64,000 nucleotides of DNA from Lentzea atacamensis (GTDB lineage Bacteria > Actinomycetota > Actinomycetes > Mycobacteriales > Pseudonocardiaceae). The notes beneath the pieces were generated by a model. It was not told the DNA's origin and did no database searches. It saw nothing but the letters and a program-made list of their open reading frames with translations. Position 1 is the stretch's first letter. Every line of letters begins with the position of its first letter. Of this stretch, positions 7,813 through 16,178 are shown piece by piece. The translations under genes and the position numbers were made by a program. The stretch spans positions 1,135,635 to 1,199,634 of the forward strand of contig NZ_QLTT01000001.1 in the NCBI RefSeq assembly GCF_003269295.1, given 5' to 3'.

Positions 7813-8702
7813 AGAACGCCCCAATCGCGTTCTTGCAGGTGCTCGACGACCGCCCGTGCGGCAGGCGTGGGTGTTCCGCGGGTCACCAGGTGGAGGGTGT
7901 TGAGCGGCGGGATCTCCGGCTGGTGCAGCAGCTCGACGGATCCGGCGGTCAGCGCGGGCTCGGCGAGGTAGCGCGGCAACGCGGACACGCCCGCCCCGGC
8001 GATCACGGCGGCCAGGACCGCGCGCAGGTCGGGGACGATGACGGCCACGGCGTTCTTCGGACGTTTGCCGAACTCGCTGCGCCAGTAGCGGCGGATGATC
8101 GGCAGCTCGTCCGAGTAGGCGGCGAGCGGCAGGTGTTCGAGAGCACGCGCCGGGTCCACCGCGAGAAGTGCCTGGTCCACCGTTCTGGCCAGCAGCGGCG
8201 GCCCCACCAGCAGGAACTCCTCGTCGGTCAACGGTGTCGCGGTGAGTCCCGCGCCCGGCCGGACCGCGGACAGCACGATGTCGAGCTGCCCGGTCTTGAG
8301 GCCGTCGAGCAGGTCGTTCGCCAGGCCCAGGGTGACCTCGAACCGGATGCCGCGCCGGACCAGCGGGGTGAGCGCGGGCAGGCCGCGGGCGGTCATGAAC
8401 TCCGCAGCTCCCCCGATCCGCACGGTGCCTTCGAGGGCGGGCGCGGGATCGAGCGCGTTGCGCAGGTGGTCGACGTGGGATCCGACGCGGCGGGCCAGTT
8501 CGTCGGCGCGGGGTGTGGGTGTGACGCCCCGGCTGCTCCTGACGAACAGCGGTTCGCCGAGCTCCTTCTCCAGCTTGGCGAGCTGGCCGCTCACCGCGGG
8601 CTGGGTGAGCCCGCGCCTGGTCGCGGCGGCGGTGATCGAGCCGCCCCGGTAGATCTCCACGAACGTCGCGAGCAGATCCAGGTCCGTCAACTTGTCGGCC
8701 AT
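7809..8702 (-). CDS. LysR family transcriptional regulator
   Basis: This 297-residue protein has an N-terminal LysR HTH (residues 6-65, with TFVEIYRGGSITAAATRRGL and TQPAVSGQLAKLEKELGEPL) and a substrate-binding domain from about residue 90 (GTVRIGGAAEFMTARGLPAL onward). It diverges from the DJ-1/PfpI gene, the usual LysR arrangement for controlling a neighbour. An inverted repeat ATAAG-GCAT-CTTAT covers its own start codon, which suggests strong autorepression. The effector is unknown. The family and the target are a routine, confident inference. Confidence 0.9.
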   Translation of the reverse strand: MADKLTDLDLLATFVEIYRGGSITAAATRRGLTQPAVSGQLAKLEKELGEPLFVRSSRGVTPTPRADELARRVGSHVDHLRNALDPAPALEGTVRIGGAAEFMTARGLPALTPLVRRGIRFEVTLGLANDLLDGLKTGQLDIVLSAVRPGAGLTATPLTDEEFLLVGPPLLARTVDQALLAVDPARALEHLPLAAYSDELPIIRRYWRSEFGKRPKNAVAVIVPDLRAVLAAVIAGAGVSALPRYLAEPALTAGSVELLHQPEIPPLNTLHLVTRGTPTPAARAVVEHLQERDWGVL

Positions 8703-8715
8703 AAGGCATCTTATG
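8700..8715. promoter_or_regulatory. Inverted repeat in LysR/PfpI divergent promoter
   Basis: CATAAGGCATCTTATG has 6-bp arms with a four-base spacer. It overlaps the ATG of the LysR gene (8700-8702) and lies upstream of the divergent PfpI-like gene. It is the only clear dyad in the short intergenic region and is a good candidate for the LysR binding site. Confidence 0.55.
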
Positions 8716-8758
8716 ACTCCGCCGACGCTCTTGAAGGATTCGTGATGGTATGGGTGCC

Positions 8759-9415
8759 ATGAAGAAGCTACTGATGGTCGTGTCCGGCGCCGACTCGCTG
8801 ACGCTGGCGGACGGCACGAGCCACCCCACGGGATTCTGGGCGGAGGAAGTGGTCGAGTCGGTGCGCGTGCTGCGCCAGGCCGGTGTCGAGGTCACCGTCG
8901 CGACGCCCGGCGGTGTCGTGCCGACCGTCGACAAGGCGAGCCTCGACGGCACGTTCGACGAGGCCGTCGCGTCTCTGGAAGATCTGCGCGCGCCGTCCGA
9001 CCTGGCGTCGCTGAACGCCGCGGACTTCGACGCGATCTACCTGCCCGGCGGCCACGGCCCGATGACCGACCTGGCGTTCGACAAGACTCTGGGCACGCTG
9101 CTGGCGGACTTCCACGACAGCGGCAAGCTGGTCGCGGCGCTGTGCCACGGTCCGGCCGGGCTGCTGAGCGCGGTCCGCGGGGACGGCTCGTTCGTGTTCG
9201 CCGGCAAGGAGATGGCGGTGTTCAGCGACGAGGAGGAGCGCCAGGGCGGCCTCAACGTGCCCTACTCGGTCGCGGGCCGGCTGGCCGAGCTGGGTGCACG
9301 GCTCGCGCCGGGTGCGCCGTGGTCGAGCACGGTGATCGTCGACGGCCGGCTCGTGACGGGTCAGAACCCGCAGTCCACGGTGGCCACCGCTTCGCGCGTC
9401 GCCTCGTTGATCTAG
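8759..9415 (+). CDS. DJ-1/PfpI family (class I glutamine amidotransferase-like) protein
   Basis: This is a cytosolic DJ-1/PfpI superfamily protein of the HSP31/chaperone-glyoxalase type, about 218 residues long. The N-terminus MKKLLMVVSGADSLTLADGT is followed by HPTGFWAEE, whose Glu is part of the active site. The nucleophile elbow is LVAALCHGPAGLL, with Cys and His. Later come LNVPYSVAGRLAELGARLAP and a TGQNPQSTVATA segment, as in Hsp31-like proteins. Such enzymes act on methylglyoxal or glycated groups, and no substrate can be fixed here. An in-frame ATG at 8750 gives three more residues. It is probably controlled by the divergent LysR gene. Confidence 0.85.
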   Translation: MKKLLMVVSGADSLTLADGTSHPTGFWAEEVVESVRVLRQAGVEVTVATPGGVVPTVDKASLDGTFDEAVASLEDLRAPSDLASLNAADFDAIYLPGGHGPMTDLAFDKTLGTLLADFHDSGKLVAALCHGPAGLLSAVRGDGSFVFAGKEMAVFSDEEERQGGLNVPYSVAGRLAELGARLAPGAPWSSTVIVDGRLVTGQNPQSTVATASRVASLI

Positions 9416-9421
9416 AGCGCC

Positions 9422-10759
9422 CTAGCCGAGCACCACCTGCAGCACACACAACAAATACAGCAGTAACGGACCTCGGCCGAGCTGCAGGACCAACCCGATC
9501 GGCACGGGCCCGAGCACACCGAAGTCGATCGCCGCGACGCCGTAGTCGAGCGGTGGCTTCGTGGCGATCCGGTACACCACGGCCAGCGCGCCGACCGCGG
9601 ACACCGCGGCGTTGAGCCAGGAGACGTGCGGCGTGAACGTCGCCGTGGCGACGCACCACACCACCGCGCCGGTGGCGGGCACGACCAGGTGCGCAAGCCG
9701 CAGCGTCCGGTCCGGCACGCCGAGCATCCTGCGGATCGACGCCGACCGGCAGACGGACTTGAGCCCTGCCGCCAGCCTGTCGGTGGCGATGAACGCGGCG
9801 ACCAGGTGCACCGCGGGCACCCAGTCGACCTCGCCGCCAAGTGCGACCAGTGCGGGCAGCGGCAGCAACCCGGCCCACACCAGCAGGCCGTTCGGTGCTC
9901 GCCGCGCCCGCAGCACGTCCGTCCACACCAGCACGGTCACCGGTGAGCCGCGCAGCCGGGCCGACCGCACCCGGCCGAGGAGCCGTGCACGGCGTTCCGC
10001 CAGGATCGCACCGAGCAGGGCCAGGTCGAGCCACGACACCGACACCCGCACCGCCGCGGCGAGCGCTCCGCCGGTGGAGAGGTCGGCCCGGTTCAGCCGC
10101 CGCAGTGACGCCGCAGCGACTACGACCAGTGGCACCGCGGCCGGGACGAGCCAGATCATCTCGACCGCGACCACGTCGGACCGCAGGAACAGTGCGAGCA
10201 CGGCCGCCGCGGCGAGAACGCTCAGCCAGTTTTGAGGACGCAGCCGGGCACGTTGCAGGACCACCGCGCCCGCCACCACCGCGACCCCGGCCGCCGCTGA
10301 CCCGGCGAACACCCACACCCCAGGCGGCGCCGACACCCCCACGACCCCGAACACGACAGCCGGCCACACCGCGCCCACCGCCGCGCCGAACCCGAGCAGT
10401 CCCAGGAACCGCGGCCACAGCAGCGCGGCCCGATCGACCGGCGAGCTCAGCACCCAGAACATCCGGTCCCGCCCCGCGAACACCGGCCCGAACGCGAGCA
10501 GCAGCTTGAGCAGCACGACCGCCGCGAGCACGGACAGCCAGAGCGCGGTCCACTCGCTCGCTCCCGCCTGCCCGGTCTTGGCGAGGCCCTTGAACGCGAG
10601 GCCCCAGCCGATCGCGCCGGCGATCGCCGTGTTGACCAGCCGTTCGTAGAGGCGGGCGAGCCGGAACCGCCACGGCGGTGGCGGGCGCCGAAGCCGCCTG
10701 CGCACCTCGGCTGCGGACGGGGTCGCCGGGTCACTCACCTCGGCTACCGACGGGGTCAC
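9422..10759 (-). CDS. DUF6297 family membrane protein (ABC exporter membrane component)
   Basis: This is a 445-residue integral membrane protein with about ten hydrophobic segments, matching the actinobacterial DUF6297 family. The cytosolic N-terminus of about 35 residues is followed by RLVNTAIAGAIGWGLAFKGL and repeated TM pairs with Arg-rich loops. The GTG start at 10759 overlaps the stop of the ATPase gene upstream in a GTGA, so the two are translationally coupled, and this protein is the likely permease of that ATPase. A larger open frame extends upstream only as antisense/shadow sequence over the ATPase. The substrate and direction of transport are unknown; ATPases of this kind usually power export. 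Confidence 0.75.
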   Translation of the reverse strand: MTPSVAEVSDPATPSAAEVRRRLRRPPPPWRFRLARLYERLVNTAIAGAIGWGLAFKGLAKTGQAGASEWTALWLSVLAAVVLLKLLLAFGPVFAGRDRMFWVLSSPVDRAALLWPRFLGLLGFGAAVGAVWPAVVFGVVGVSAPPGVWVFAGSAAAGVAVVAGAVVLQRARLRPQNWLSVLAAAAVLALFLRSDVVAVEMIWLVPAAVPLVVVAAASLRRLNRADLSTGGALAAAVRVSVSWLDLALLGAILAERRARLLGRVRSARLRGSPVTVLVWTDVLRARRAPNGLLVWAGLLPLPALVALGGEVDWVPAVHLVAAFIATDRLAAGLKSVCRSASIRRMLGVPDRTLRLAHLVVPATGAVVWCVATATFTPHVSWLNAAVSAVGALAVVYRIATKPPLDYGVAAIDFGVLGPVPIGLVLQLGRGPLLLYLLCVLQVVLG

Positions 10760-11367
10760 AGGGTCACGCAGCGGTCCGCGACCGCGTCGACGAGGTCCTG
10801 GTCGTGCGACGCGAACACGACCGCCACCCCGGCCGCCTTCTCGGCCTTCAGCCGCTCGCGCAGCCAGGTCCGGCCCTGCACGTCGAGCCGCTGCTCCGGT
10901 TCGTCCAGCACCAGCAGGCCGCGTGGCCGCACGAAGCACGACGCGAGACCCAGCCGGTGCCGCTGCCCGCTCGACAACGTGGGTGGCAACTGGTCGCGCA
11001 CCTCGGACAGGCCCAGCTCGTCCAGCGCCGCGAGCACCTCGCGTTCCGGGTCCGGGGTGCCGTGCAGCCACGCCTGCAACCGCAGGTGTTCCACAACGGA
11101 CACGTCGGGGAAGTAGTCGGCGTCGTCCAGCAGTGCGGCCGTCAACGCGCGGAACGACGCGGAAGTCTCGTCGCGCGACTCCCCGTGGACCAGCACCTCG
11201 CCCGCGTCGTGGTGCTCGGCCCCCACCAGGCATTTGAGCAGCGTCGACTTGCCTGCACCGTTGCGGCCGACGATCGCCACCGCCTCCCCCGCGGCCACCT
11301 CGAAGCCGAGTCCCCCGAACACCGGGTCGTCGCCGAAGCTCTTGCGGAGGTCCCGCACCTCGAGCAT
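10756..11367 (-). CDS. ABC transporter ATP-binding protein
   Basis: This is a compact 203-residue ABC ATPase. Walker A is GRNGAGKSTLLK (about residues 34-45), the signature is LSSGQRHRLGLA (about 132-143), Walker B is GLLVLDEPEQRLD, and the switch His is in VVFASHDQDL. It overlaps the DUF6297 gene by four bases and should power that membrane protein. The single-ATPase/single-permease layout is typical of exporters for peptides or drugs, but nothing specific is visible. The D-loop reads EQRLDV rather than the usual SALD, as in other short exporters. Confidence 0.85.
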   Translation of the reverse strand: MLEVRDLRKSFGDDPVFGGLGFEVAAGEAVAIVGRNGAGKSTLLKCLVGAEHHDAGEVLVHGESRDETSASFRALTAALLDDADYFPDVSVVEHLRLQAWLHGTPDPEREVLAALDELGLSEVRDQLPPTLSSGQRHRLGLASCFVRPRGLLVLDEPEQRLDVQGRTWLRERLKAEKAAGVAVVFASHDQDLVDAVADRCVTL

Positions 11368-11451
11368 GTGATCAGGCTACCGGGAATAGGTGAGCGGCCC
11401 GTGCGTTAAGGTAGATGCAAACGCATGAAACAACAGAAGGAGGCGGGTGCC

Positions 11452-12609
11452 GTGCAGTTCGGAGTGTTCTCGGTGAGCGACATCACCAGGGACCCGGTGA
11501 GCGGCGAGACCCCCAGCGAGGCCGAGCGGATCGACGCGATCGTGCAGATCGCCGAGAAGGCCGAGGAAGTGGGACTGGACGTGTTCGCGATCGGCGAGCA
11601 CCACAACCCGCCCTTCTTCTCGTCGGCGCCGACCACGCTGCTCGCCCACATCGCGGCGAGGACCAAGAGGCTGATCGTCAGCACCGCGACGACGCTGATC
11701 ACCACCAACGACCCCGTGCGCATCGCCGAGGAGTACGCGATGCTGCAGCACCTGGCGAAGGGCCGCATGGACCTGATGCTGGGCCGCGGCAACACCGCGC
11801 CGGTGTACCCGTGGTTCGGCGCGGACATCCGGCAGAGCCTGCCGCTGGCGCTGGAGAACTACAACCTCCTGCACCGGTTGTGGCGCGAGGACGTGATCGA
11901 CTGGGAGGGCAAGTTCCGCACGCCGTTGCAGGGCTTCACGAGCACGCCGCGGCCGTTGGACGACGTGCCCCCGTTCGTGTGGCACGGGTCGATCCGCACG
12001 CCGGAGATCGCGGAGCAGGCCGCCTACTACGGCGACGGCTTCTTCGCGAACAACATCTTCTGGCCGAAAGAGCACTACATGCGGCTGATCAAGTTCTACC
12101 GCCAGCGGTACGCGCACTACGGCCACGGAACGGAGAAGCAGGCCATCGTCGGCCTCGGTGGTCAGGCCTACATCGCGAAGCGGTCGCAGGACGCGATCAA
12201 CGAGTTCCGGCCGTACTTCAACGAGGCGCCGGTCTACGGGCACGGGCCGAAGATGGAGGACTTCATGGAGATGACGCCTCTGTCGGTCGGCAGCCCGCAG
12301 GAGGTCATCGACAAGACGCTGACCTTCCGCGAGCACTTCGGCGACTACCAGCGCCAGATGTTCCTGATGGACCACGCCGGCCTGCCGCTCAAGACCGTGC
12401 TGAACCAGCTCGACCTGCTGGGTGAGGAGGTGGTTCCGGTGCTGCGCAAGGAGATCGAGGCGCGCCAGGACCCGGAGACCGCCAAGCCGCCGACGCACGC
12501 CCGGCGCGTCGAGGAGAAGTACGGCGACCAGCCCGCGCGTCAGCCGCGCCCGAACGCCAACCGGGGTGACAACGTCACCGGTGGCTCGCCGTACCAGGAT
12601 TCCCGGTGA
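11452..12609 (+). CDS. Luciferase-like FMN-dependent monooxygenase (CE1758-type LLM protein)
   Basis: This is a TIM-barrel flavin-dependent monooxygenase of the bacterial luciferase superfamily that uses reduced FMN supplied by a partner reductase. The sequence starts QFGVFSVSDITRDP and contains the LLM landmarks GLDVFAIGEHHNPPF, STATTLITTNDPVRIAEEYA and the phosphate-binding GRMDLMLGRGN. The C-terminal 35 residues are polar and probably disordered. I chose the GTG at 11452 because AGGAGG lies eight bases upstream; the ATG at 11425 would add nine residues. MarR and FMN reductase genes follow with four-base overlaps, giving one operon. The partner matches the CE1758/CE1759 family pairing. The substrate is unknown. 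Confidence 0.88.
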   Translation: MQFGVFSVSDITRDPVSGETPSEAERIDAIVQIAEKAEEVGLDVFAIGEHHNPPFFSSAPTTLLAHIAARTKRLIVSTATTLITTNDPVRIAEEYAMLQHLAKGRMDLMLGRGNTAPVYPWFGADIRQSLPLALENYNLLHRLWREDVIDWEGKFRTPLQGFTSTPRPLDDVPPFVWHGSIRTPEIAEQAAYYGDGFFANNIFWPKEHYMRLIKFYRQRYAHYGHGTEKQAIVGLGGQAYIAKRSQDAINEFRPYFNEAPVYGHGPKMEDFMEMTPLSVGSPQEVIDKTLTFREHFGDYQRQMFLMDHAGLPLKTVLNQLDLLGEEVVPVLRKEIEARQDPETAKPPTHARRVEEKYGDQPARQPRPNANRGDNVTGGSPYQDSR

Positions 12610-13031
12610 CCAGAGCGAACGAGGCGTGGGAGTCCCTGATGAGGGCCTACGCCGTGCTGATGAAGCGGTTCAACGCGGAGGACGTCTGGGGCGACCTGAC
12701 GATGCGGGAGTACGACGTCCTCTACACCTTGTCCAAATGCGACAGTCCATTGCGGATGAGTGAGCTGAACCGTCACGTTCTGCTGAGCCAGCCCGCCCTG
12801 TCCCGCATGGTCGACCGCCTGGCCGACCGCGGGCTGGTGGACCGCTGCCCGGATCCCGGCGACCGCCGGGGTGTGCGCCTGTCGCTCACCCCGGAAGGCC
12901 GCAGGACCCAGCGGGAGATCGGCCGTCCGCACGCCCGCAGCGTCACCCGCGCGTTGAACGTGCTGACGCCGGAAGAACTCGAGCAGCTCGCCGTGATCAC
13001 CGGCAAGCTGGCCCAGAGCGAGGAGAAATGA
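12606..13031 (+). CDS. MarR family transcriptional regulator
   Basis: This 141-residue winged-helix repressor is encoded inside the luciferase-like operon; its GTG start overlaps the upstream TGA. The HTH lies at about residues 35-75 (MREYDVLYTLSKCDSPLRMS, then LLSQPALSRMVDRLADRGLV) and the wing is DPGDRRGVRLSLTPEG, both very typical. Being the middle gene of the operon, it most likely controls its own transcript in response to the monooxygenase substrate or an oxidant. A weak dyad ATGC-AAAC-GCAT at 11415-11426 precedes the operon and could be its site. Confidence 0.85.
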   Translation: MTRANEAWESLMRAYAVLMKRFNAEDVWGDLTMREYDVLYTLSKCDSPLRMSELNRHVLLSQPALSRMVDRLADRGLVDRCPDPGDRRGVRLSLTPEGRRTQREIGRPHARSVTRALNVLTPEELEQLAVITGKLAQSEEK

Positions 13032-13693
13032 CCGAACAGTTCAAGCTCGTGGTCGTCTCGGCCGGCACGAGCGACCCGTCGTCCACACGCCTGCTCGCCG
13101 AGCGCGCCGCCCAGCGCGTGGCGCAGCTCGCGTCCGAGAAGCAGTACCAGGCCGGCATCCAGGTCGTCGAGCTGCGCGAGCTGGCGAGCGAGATCGCGAA
13201 CGCGCTGGTGTCCAACCACATCGGGCCAAAGCTGCAGCAGGCGATCACCACGCTGCAGCACGCGGACGGCATCGTCGCGAGCACCCCCGTCTACAAGGCG
13301 GGCGCCAGCGGGCTGTTCACGTCGTTCTTCCAGATCCTGGACAACGACCTGCTGATCGCGAAGCCCGTCGTCCTCGCCGCGACCGCCGGCACGGCGAGGC
13401 ACGCGCTCGTGGTCGACGACCAGATGCGCGGCCTGTTCGCCTACCTGCGGACCGTCGTCGTGCCGACGTCGCTGTTCGCCTCCACCGAGGACTGGCAGGA
13501 CAACGCGCTGAACAAGCGCATCGACCGCGCGGCCCTCGAACTGGTGGCGCTCATGGCCTCCGGGTTCGAGAAGCAGGTGCGTGCCGAGTCGTGGGGCCGC
13601 TACCAGCACGAGTTCGGCAGCGCGGGCGGCACCGAGCTGTCGATCGACCTCGACTCGGACCTGATGCGCCTCGCCGCGGGCGGTCACGCGTAG
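13028..13693 (+). CDS. NADPH-dependent FMN reductase (CE1759-type)
   Basis: This 221-residue flavodoxin-fold reductase supplies FMNH2. The N-terminal VVVSAGTSDPSSTRLLAERA is the phosphate-binding strand-loop, HADGIVASTPVYKAGASGLF is the second FMN loop, and LLIAKPVVLAATAGTARHAL is the C-terminal strand-helix of the NADPH-dependent FMN reductase family (PF03358). It overlaps the MarR gene in ATGA and is the natural electron-supplying partner of the luciferase-like monooxygenase. Its last ten bases overlap the convergent ABC permease gene. Confidence 0.88.
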   Translation: MTEQFKLVVVSAGTSDPSSTRLLAERAAQRVAQLASEKQYQAGIQVVELRELASEIANALVSNHIGPKLQQAITTLQHADGIVASTPVYKAGASGLFTSFFQILDNDLLIAKPVVLAATAGTARHALVVDDQMRGLFAYLRTVVVPTSLFASTEDWQDNALNKRIDRAALELVALMASGFEKQVRAESWGRYQHEFGSAGGTELSIDLDSDLMRLAAGGHA

Positions 13694-14415
13694 GGCAGGA
13701 CCTTCTTCTCGACGTAGCCCAGGCCGTAGAACAGCGCGACGCTGATCACCGCGAGCAGGGCCATCGCCGCGAAGGCCAGTGAGGTGTCGGCGCTCGCACC
13801 GGACGTGTAGATCACGTAGCCCAGTCCGGCGCGGGCGCCGACGAACTCGCCGATCACCGCCCCGATCACCGCCAGTGTGATCGCGACCTTCAGCCCGACG
13901 AAGACCTGCGGCAGCGCGTGCCGCAGCCGCAGCTTGAAGAACTCGTGGCGGCGCGGCGCGTCCAGCGACCGGAACAGCTCTACCAGTTCGTGCGGCGTGG
14001 ACTTCATGCCGGACGCGGTCGAGATGACGATCGGGAAGATGCACACCAGCACGACCATGAGCACCTTCGACTCGATGCCGAACCCGAACCACACCACCAC
14101 GATCGGCGCGATGGCGACCTTCGGCACGGCGTTCAACGCCACCAGCAGCGGGTAGAACATCCGCTCCAGGACCGTGGACCCGACGATCAGCAACGCCAGC
14201 GGCACACCGATCATGATGGACAGCCCGAACCCGGCGACCGCCTCCCACAACGTGACCAGCGTCTGTTCGAGCAGATAGCCCGGCAGCTCCAGGAACGACG
14301 CGACGACGTCGGCCGGTGACGGCACGAGGAACGAGTCGACCCCGAACACGATCGTCGCGAGCCACCAGGCACCGATGAGCGCCAGCAGGCCCAGCACCGG
14401 CAGCACGACCTTCAC
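13684..14415 (-). CDS. ABC transporter permease (SsuC/TauC/NMT1-type importer)
   Basis: This 243-residue inner-membrane permease belongs to the nitrate/sulfonate/taurine/thiamine-precursor importer class. It has about six hydrophobic segments and the EAA loop ELFRSLDAPRRHEFFKLRLR with ALPQVFVGLK. The GTG start at 14415 overlaps the stop of the ATPase gene (GTGA). Upstream are the ATPase and the NMT1-type binding protein in one tightly coupled operon. The set imports a small organic molecule; the divergent FAD hydroxylase and cupin hint at an aromatic or heterocyclic substrate. That substrate guess is inference. Confidence 0.88.
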   Translation of the reverse strand: MKVVLPVLGLLALIGAWWLATIVFGVDSFLVPSPADVVASFLELPGYLLEQTLVTLWEAVAGFGLSIMIGVPLALLIVGSTVLERMFYPLLVALNAVPKVAIAPIVVVWFGFGIESKVLMVVLVCIFPIVISTASGMKSTPHELVELFRSLDAPRRHEFFKLRLRHALPQVFVGLKVAITLAVIGAVIGEFVGARAGLGYVIYTSGASADTSLAFAAMALLAVISVALFYGLGYVEKKVLPYA

Positions 14416-15146
14416 GCCGTCACCTCCCCCAGCAGCCCGCGCAGCTCCCTGCTCACCTGGTCGAGCTCGACCTGCCCGAGCGCGCGTGGCCGGGGCAGGC
14501 CGACGTCGGCGAGCTCGTGGATCCGTCCTGGCCTCGGGCTGAGCACCACGATCCGGTCGGCGAGCAGCACCGCCTCGTCGACGGAGTGCGTCACGAACAC
14601 GACCGCGCGCGGCAGCTCCAGCTGAACCCGTTGCAGCTCCTCGGAAAGCTCGGTGCGGGTGATCGCGTCGAGCGCGGAGAACGGTTCGTCCATCAGCATC
14701 ACCCGCGGGCTCTGGATCAGCGAGCGGCACAGCGACACCCGTTGCTGCATGCCGCCGGACAGCTCGTGCGGCAGCCGTTGCTCGAACCCGCCGAGGCCGA
14801 CGAGGCCCAGCAGCTCGTGCGCCCGGTCCCGGTACGCCCGTGGCGAGAGTCCGAAGACCTCGATCGGCAGCAGCACGTTGGACAGCACCGTCCGCCAGGG
14901 CAGCAACGCCGGCCGCTGGAACATGAACGAGACGTCGCGCCGCGGCTTCACCACGGGGTCGCCCGCCACCTCGACGCGGCCTTCTGACGGCGTCAGCAGC
15001 CCCGCGACGAGCCGCAGCAGCGTGGACTTGCCGCAGCCGGAACGCCCTATCACCGCCACGAACTCGTGCTCGTCCACGTCCAGGTCGATCCCTGCCAGGG
15101 CGTGGACGCCGCCGAAGCTGTGCGAGACGCCGCGCAGGGTGATCAC
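14412..15146 (-). CDS. ABC importer ATP-binding protein (SsuB/TauB-type)
   Basis: This 244-residue ATPase has Walker A GRSGCGKSTLLR (about residues 36-47), Q-loop FQRPALLPW, signature LSGGMQQRVSLCR (about 129-141), Walker B VMLMDEPFSALD and the switch His in VFVTHSVDEA. These features place it with nitrate/taurine/sulfonate-type importers. The GTG at 15146 overlaps the stop of the binding-protein gene, and the 3' end overlaps the permease gene. A far larger open frame on this strand is not real upstream of 15146. Confidence 0.9.
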   Translation of the reverse strand: MITLRGVSHSFGGVHALAGIDLDVDEHEFVAVIGRSGCGKSTLLRLVAGLLTPSEGRVEVAGDPVVKPRRDVSFMFQRPALLPWRTVLSNVLLPIEVFGLSPRAYRDRAHELLGLVGLGGFEQRLPHELSGGMQQRVSLCRSLIQSPRVMLMDEPFSALDAITRTELSEELQRVQLELPRAVVFVTHSVDEAVLLADRIVVLSPRPGRIHELADVGLPRPRALGQVELDQVSRELRGLLGEVTA

Positions 15147-16123
15147 TTCGGCGCCAGCGCGAAGGAGGCGAGGTCGTCGGGACGCACCGAACCGTCCGGG
15201 ATCGCGCCGGCCTCCACGAGCGTGCGGAGGATCTTCTCCACCCGCGGCTGCGTCAGCTCGCCCACCGGGCCGGTGAACCCGGACGGCTTCACGTACGGCG
15301 CCATCAGCGCGACCTCGGCACTGGCCACGCCCGCGTCCTGGGCCGGCTGGTACTTCTTGAGGATCGGGCCGACCTCGTCCGGGTGCTCGATCGCGTACGT
15401 CAGACCCTTGAGCAGCGCACCGCTGAACTGGCGCACCAGGTCGGGCTTCTGCGCGGCCGTGTCCTTGGACGCGACGAGCGCGTTGCCGTACAGGTCGGGA
15501 ACCAGATCGCCGTACGGCAGCACGACCGCCTTCCTGCCCTTGGCCGCGGCTTCGATCAGCGGCTTGCCCACGACGAACTGCCCGATTCCGTCGACCTGTC
15601 CGGCCGCCAGCAGCTGCGGGAGTGAGGGAGGGGAGGACGGCACGAACTGGACCTGCGCGGGATCGATGCCGGCCGCCTTGGCGTAGACGGGGAACATCAC
15701 CTGGTTCGTCGAGCCCGGCTGGTCGCCGATCTTCTTGCCGGCGAGGTCGGCGGGTTTGCTGATCCCGTTGCCCTCCAACGCGACGATCGCGGCGAGCGAC
15801 CGCTGCTGGACGGCCGCGATCGTGGTGACCGGCAGCTTCTCCTTGGTGACGGTGATCGCGGTGGCGGTGAAGTCCGCGATGCCGAATTCCGCACGGCCGC
15901 CCGCGACCAGCTTCAGCACGTCGACGCTGCCGGTGCCGGGCGTGATCGTGACGTCGAGGCCCGCCTGCTCGAAGAACCCTCTCTCCTGCGCCACGTAGAC
16001 GTACGCGTCCCGGCCGAACGTGCTGAACGAGGTCAAGTAGTTGACCTTGGCCCTCTCCACTGGCGGTCCCCCACCGCAGGCCGTGACGACCACCATGATC
16101 ACGAGCAGAACCGACTTCTTCAT
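15143..16123 (-). CDS. NMT1/THI5-like ABC substrate-binding lipoprotein
   Basis: This 326-residue binding protein begins with a lipoprotein signal (KKSVLLVIMVVVTAC) and continues with the NMT1 fold (VNYLTSFSTFGRDAYVYVAQ, then ERGFFEQAGLDVTITPGTGS). The start is the ATG at 16123, behind GGGGAGGGGA. It captures the substrate for the permease and ATPase downstream. NMT1-like proteins bind hydroxymethylpyrimidine, riboflavin, sulfonates, nitriles and aromatic acids, so the ligand cannot be named. It diverges from a flavin hydroxylase gene, and both probably share the 55-bp promoter region. Confidence 0.88.
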   Translation of the reverse strand: MKKSVLLVIMVVVTACGGGPPVERAKVNYLTSFSTFGRDAYVYVAQERGFFEQAGLDVTITPGTGSVDVLKLVAGGRAEFGIADFTATAITVTKEKLPVTTIAAVQQRSLAAIVALEGNGISKPADLAGKKIGDQPGSTNQVMFPVYAKAAGIDPAQVQFVPSSPPSLPQLLAAGQVDGIGQFVVGKPLIEAAAKGRKAVVLPYGDLVPDLYGNALVASKDTAAQKPDLVRQFSGALLKGLTYAIEHPDEVGPILKKYQPAQDAGVASAEVALMAPYVKPSGFTGPVGELTQPRVEKILRTLVEAGAIPDGSVRPDDLASFALAPK

Positions 16124-16178
16124 GATCCCCTCCCCCGAAGGCGCCCTCGTGCTCGAACATAGAGGTCGGGGAGGACGG

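Noticed and set aside
9422..11233. 603-residue version of the DUF6297 protein with a long N-terminal extension
   Set aside because: The extra residues are out-of-frame sequence of the ABC ATPase gene; the GTGA overlap at 10756-10759 gives the natural start.
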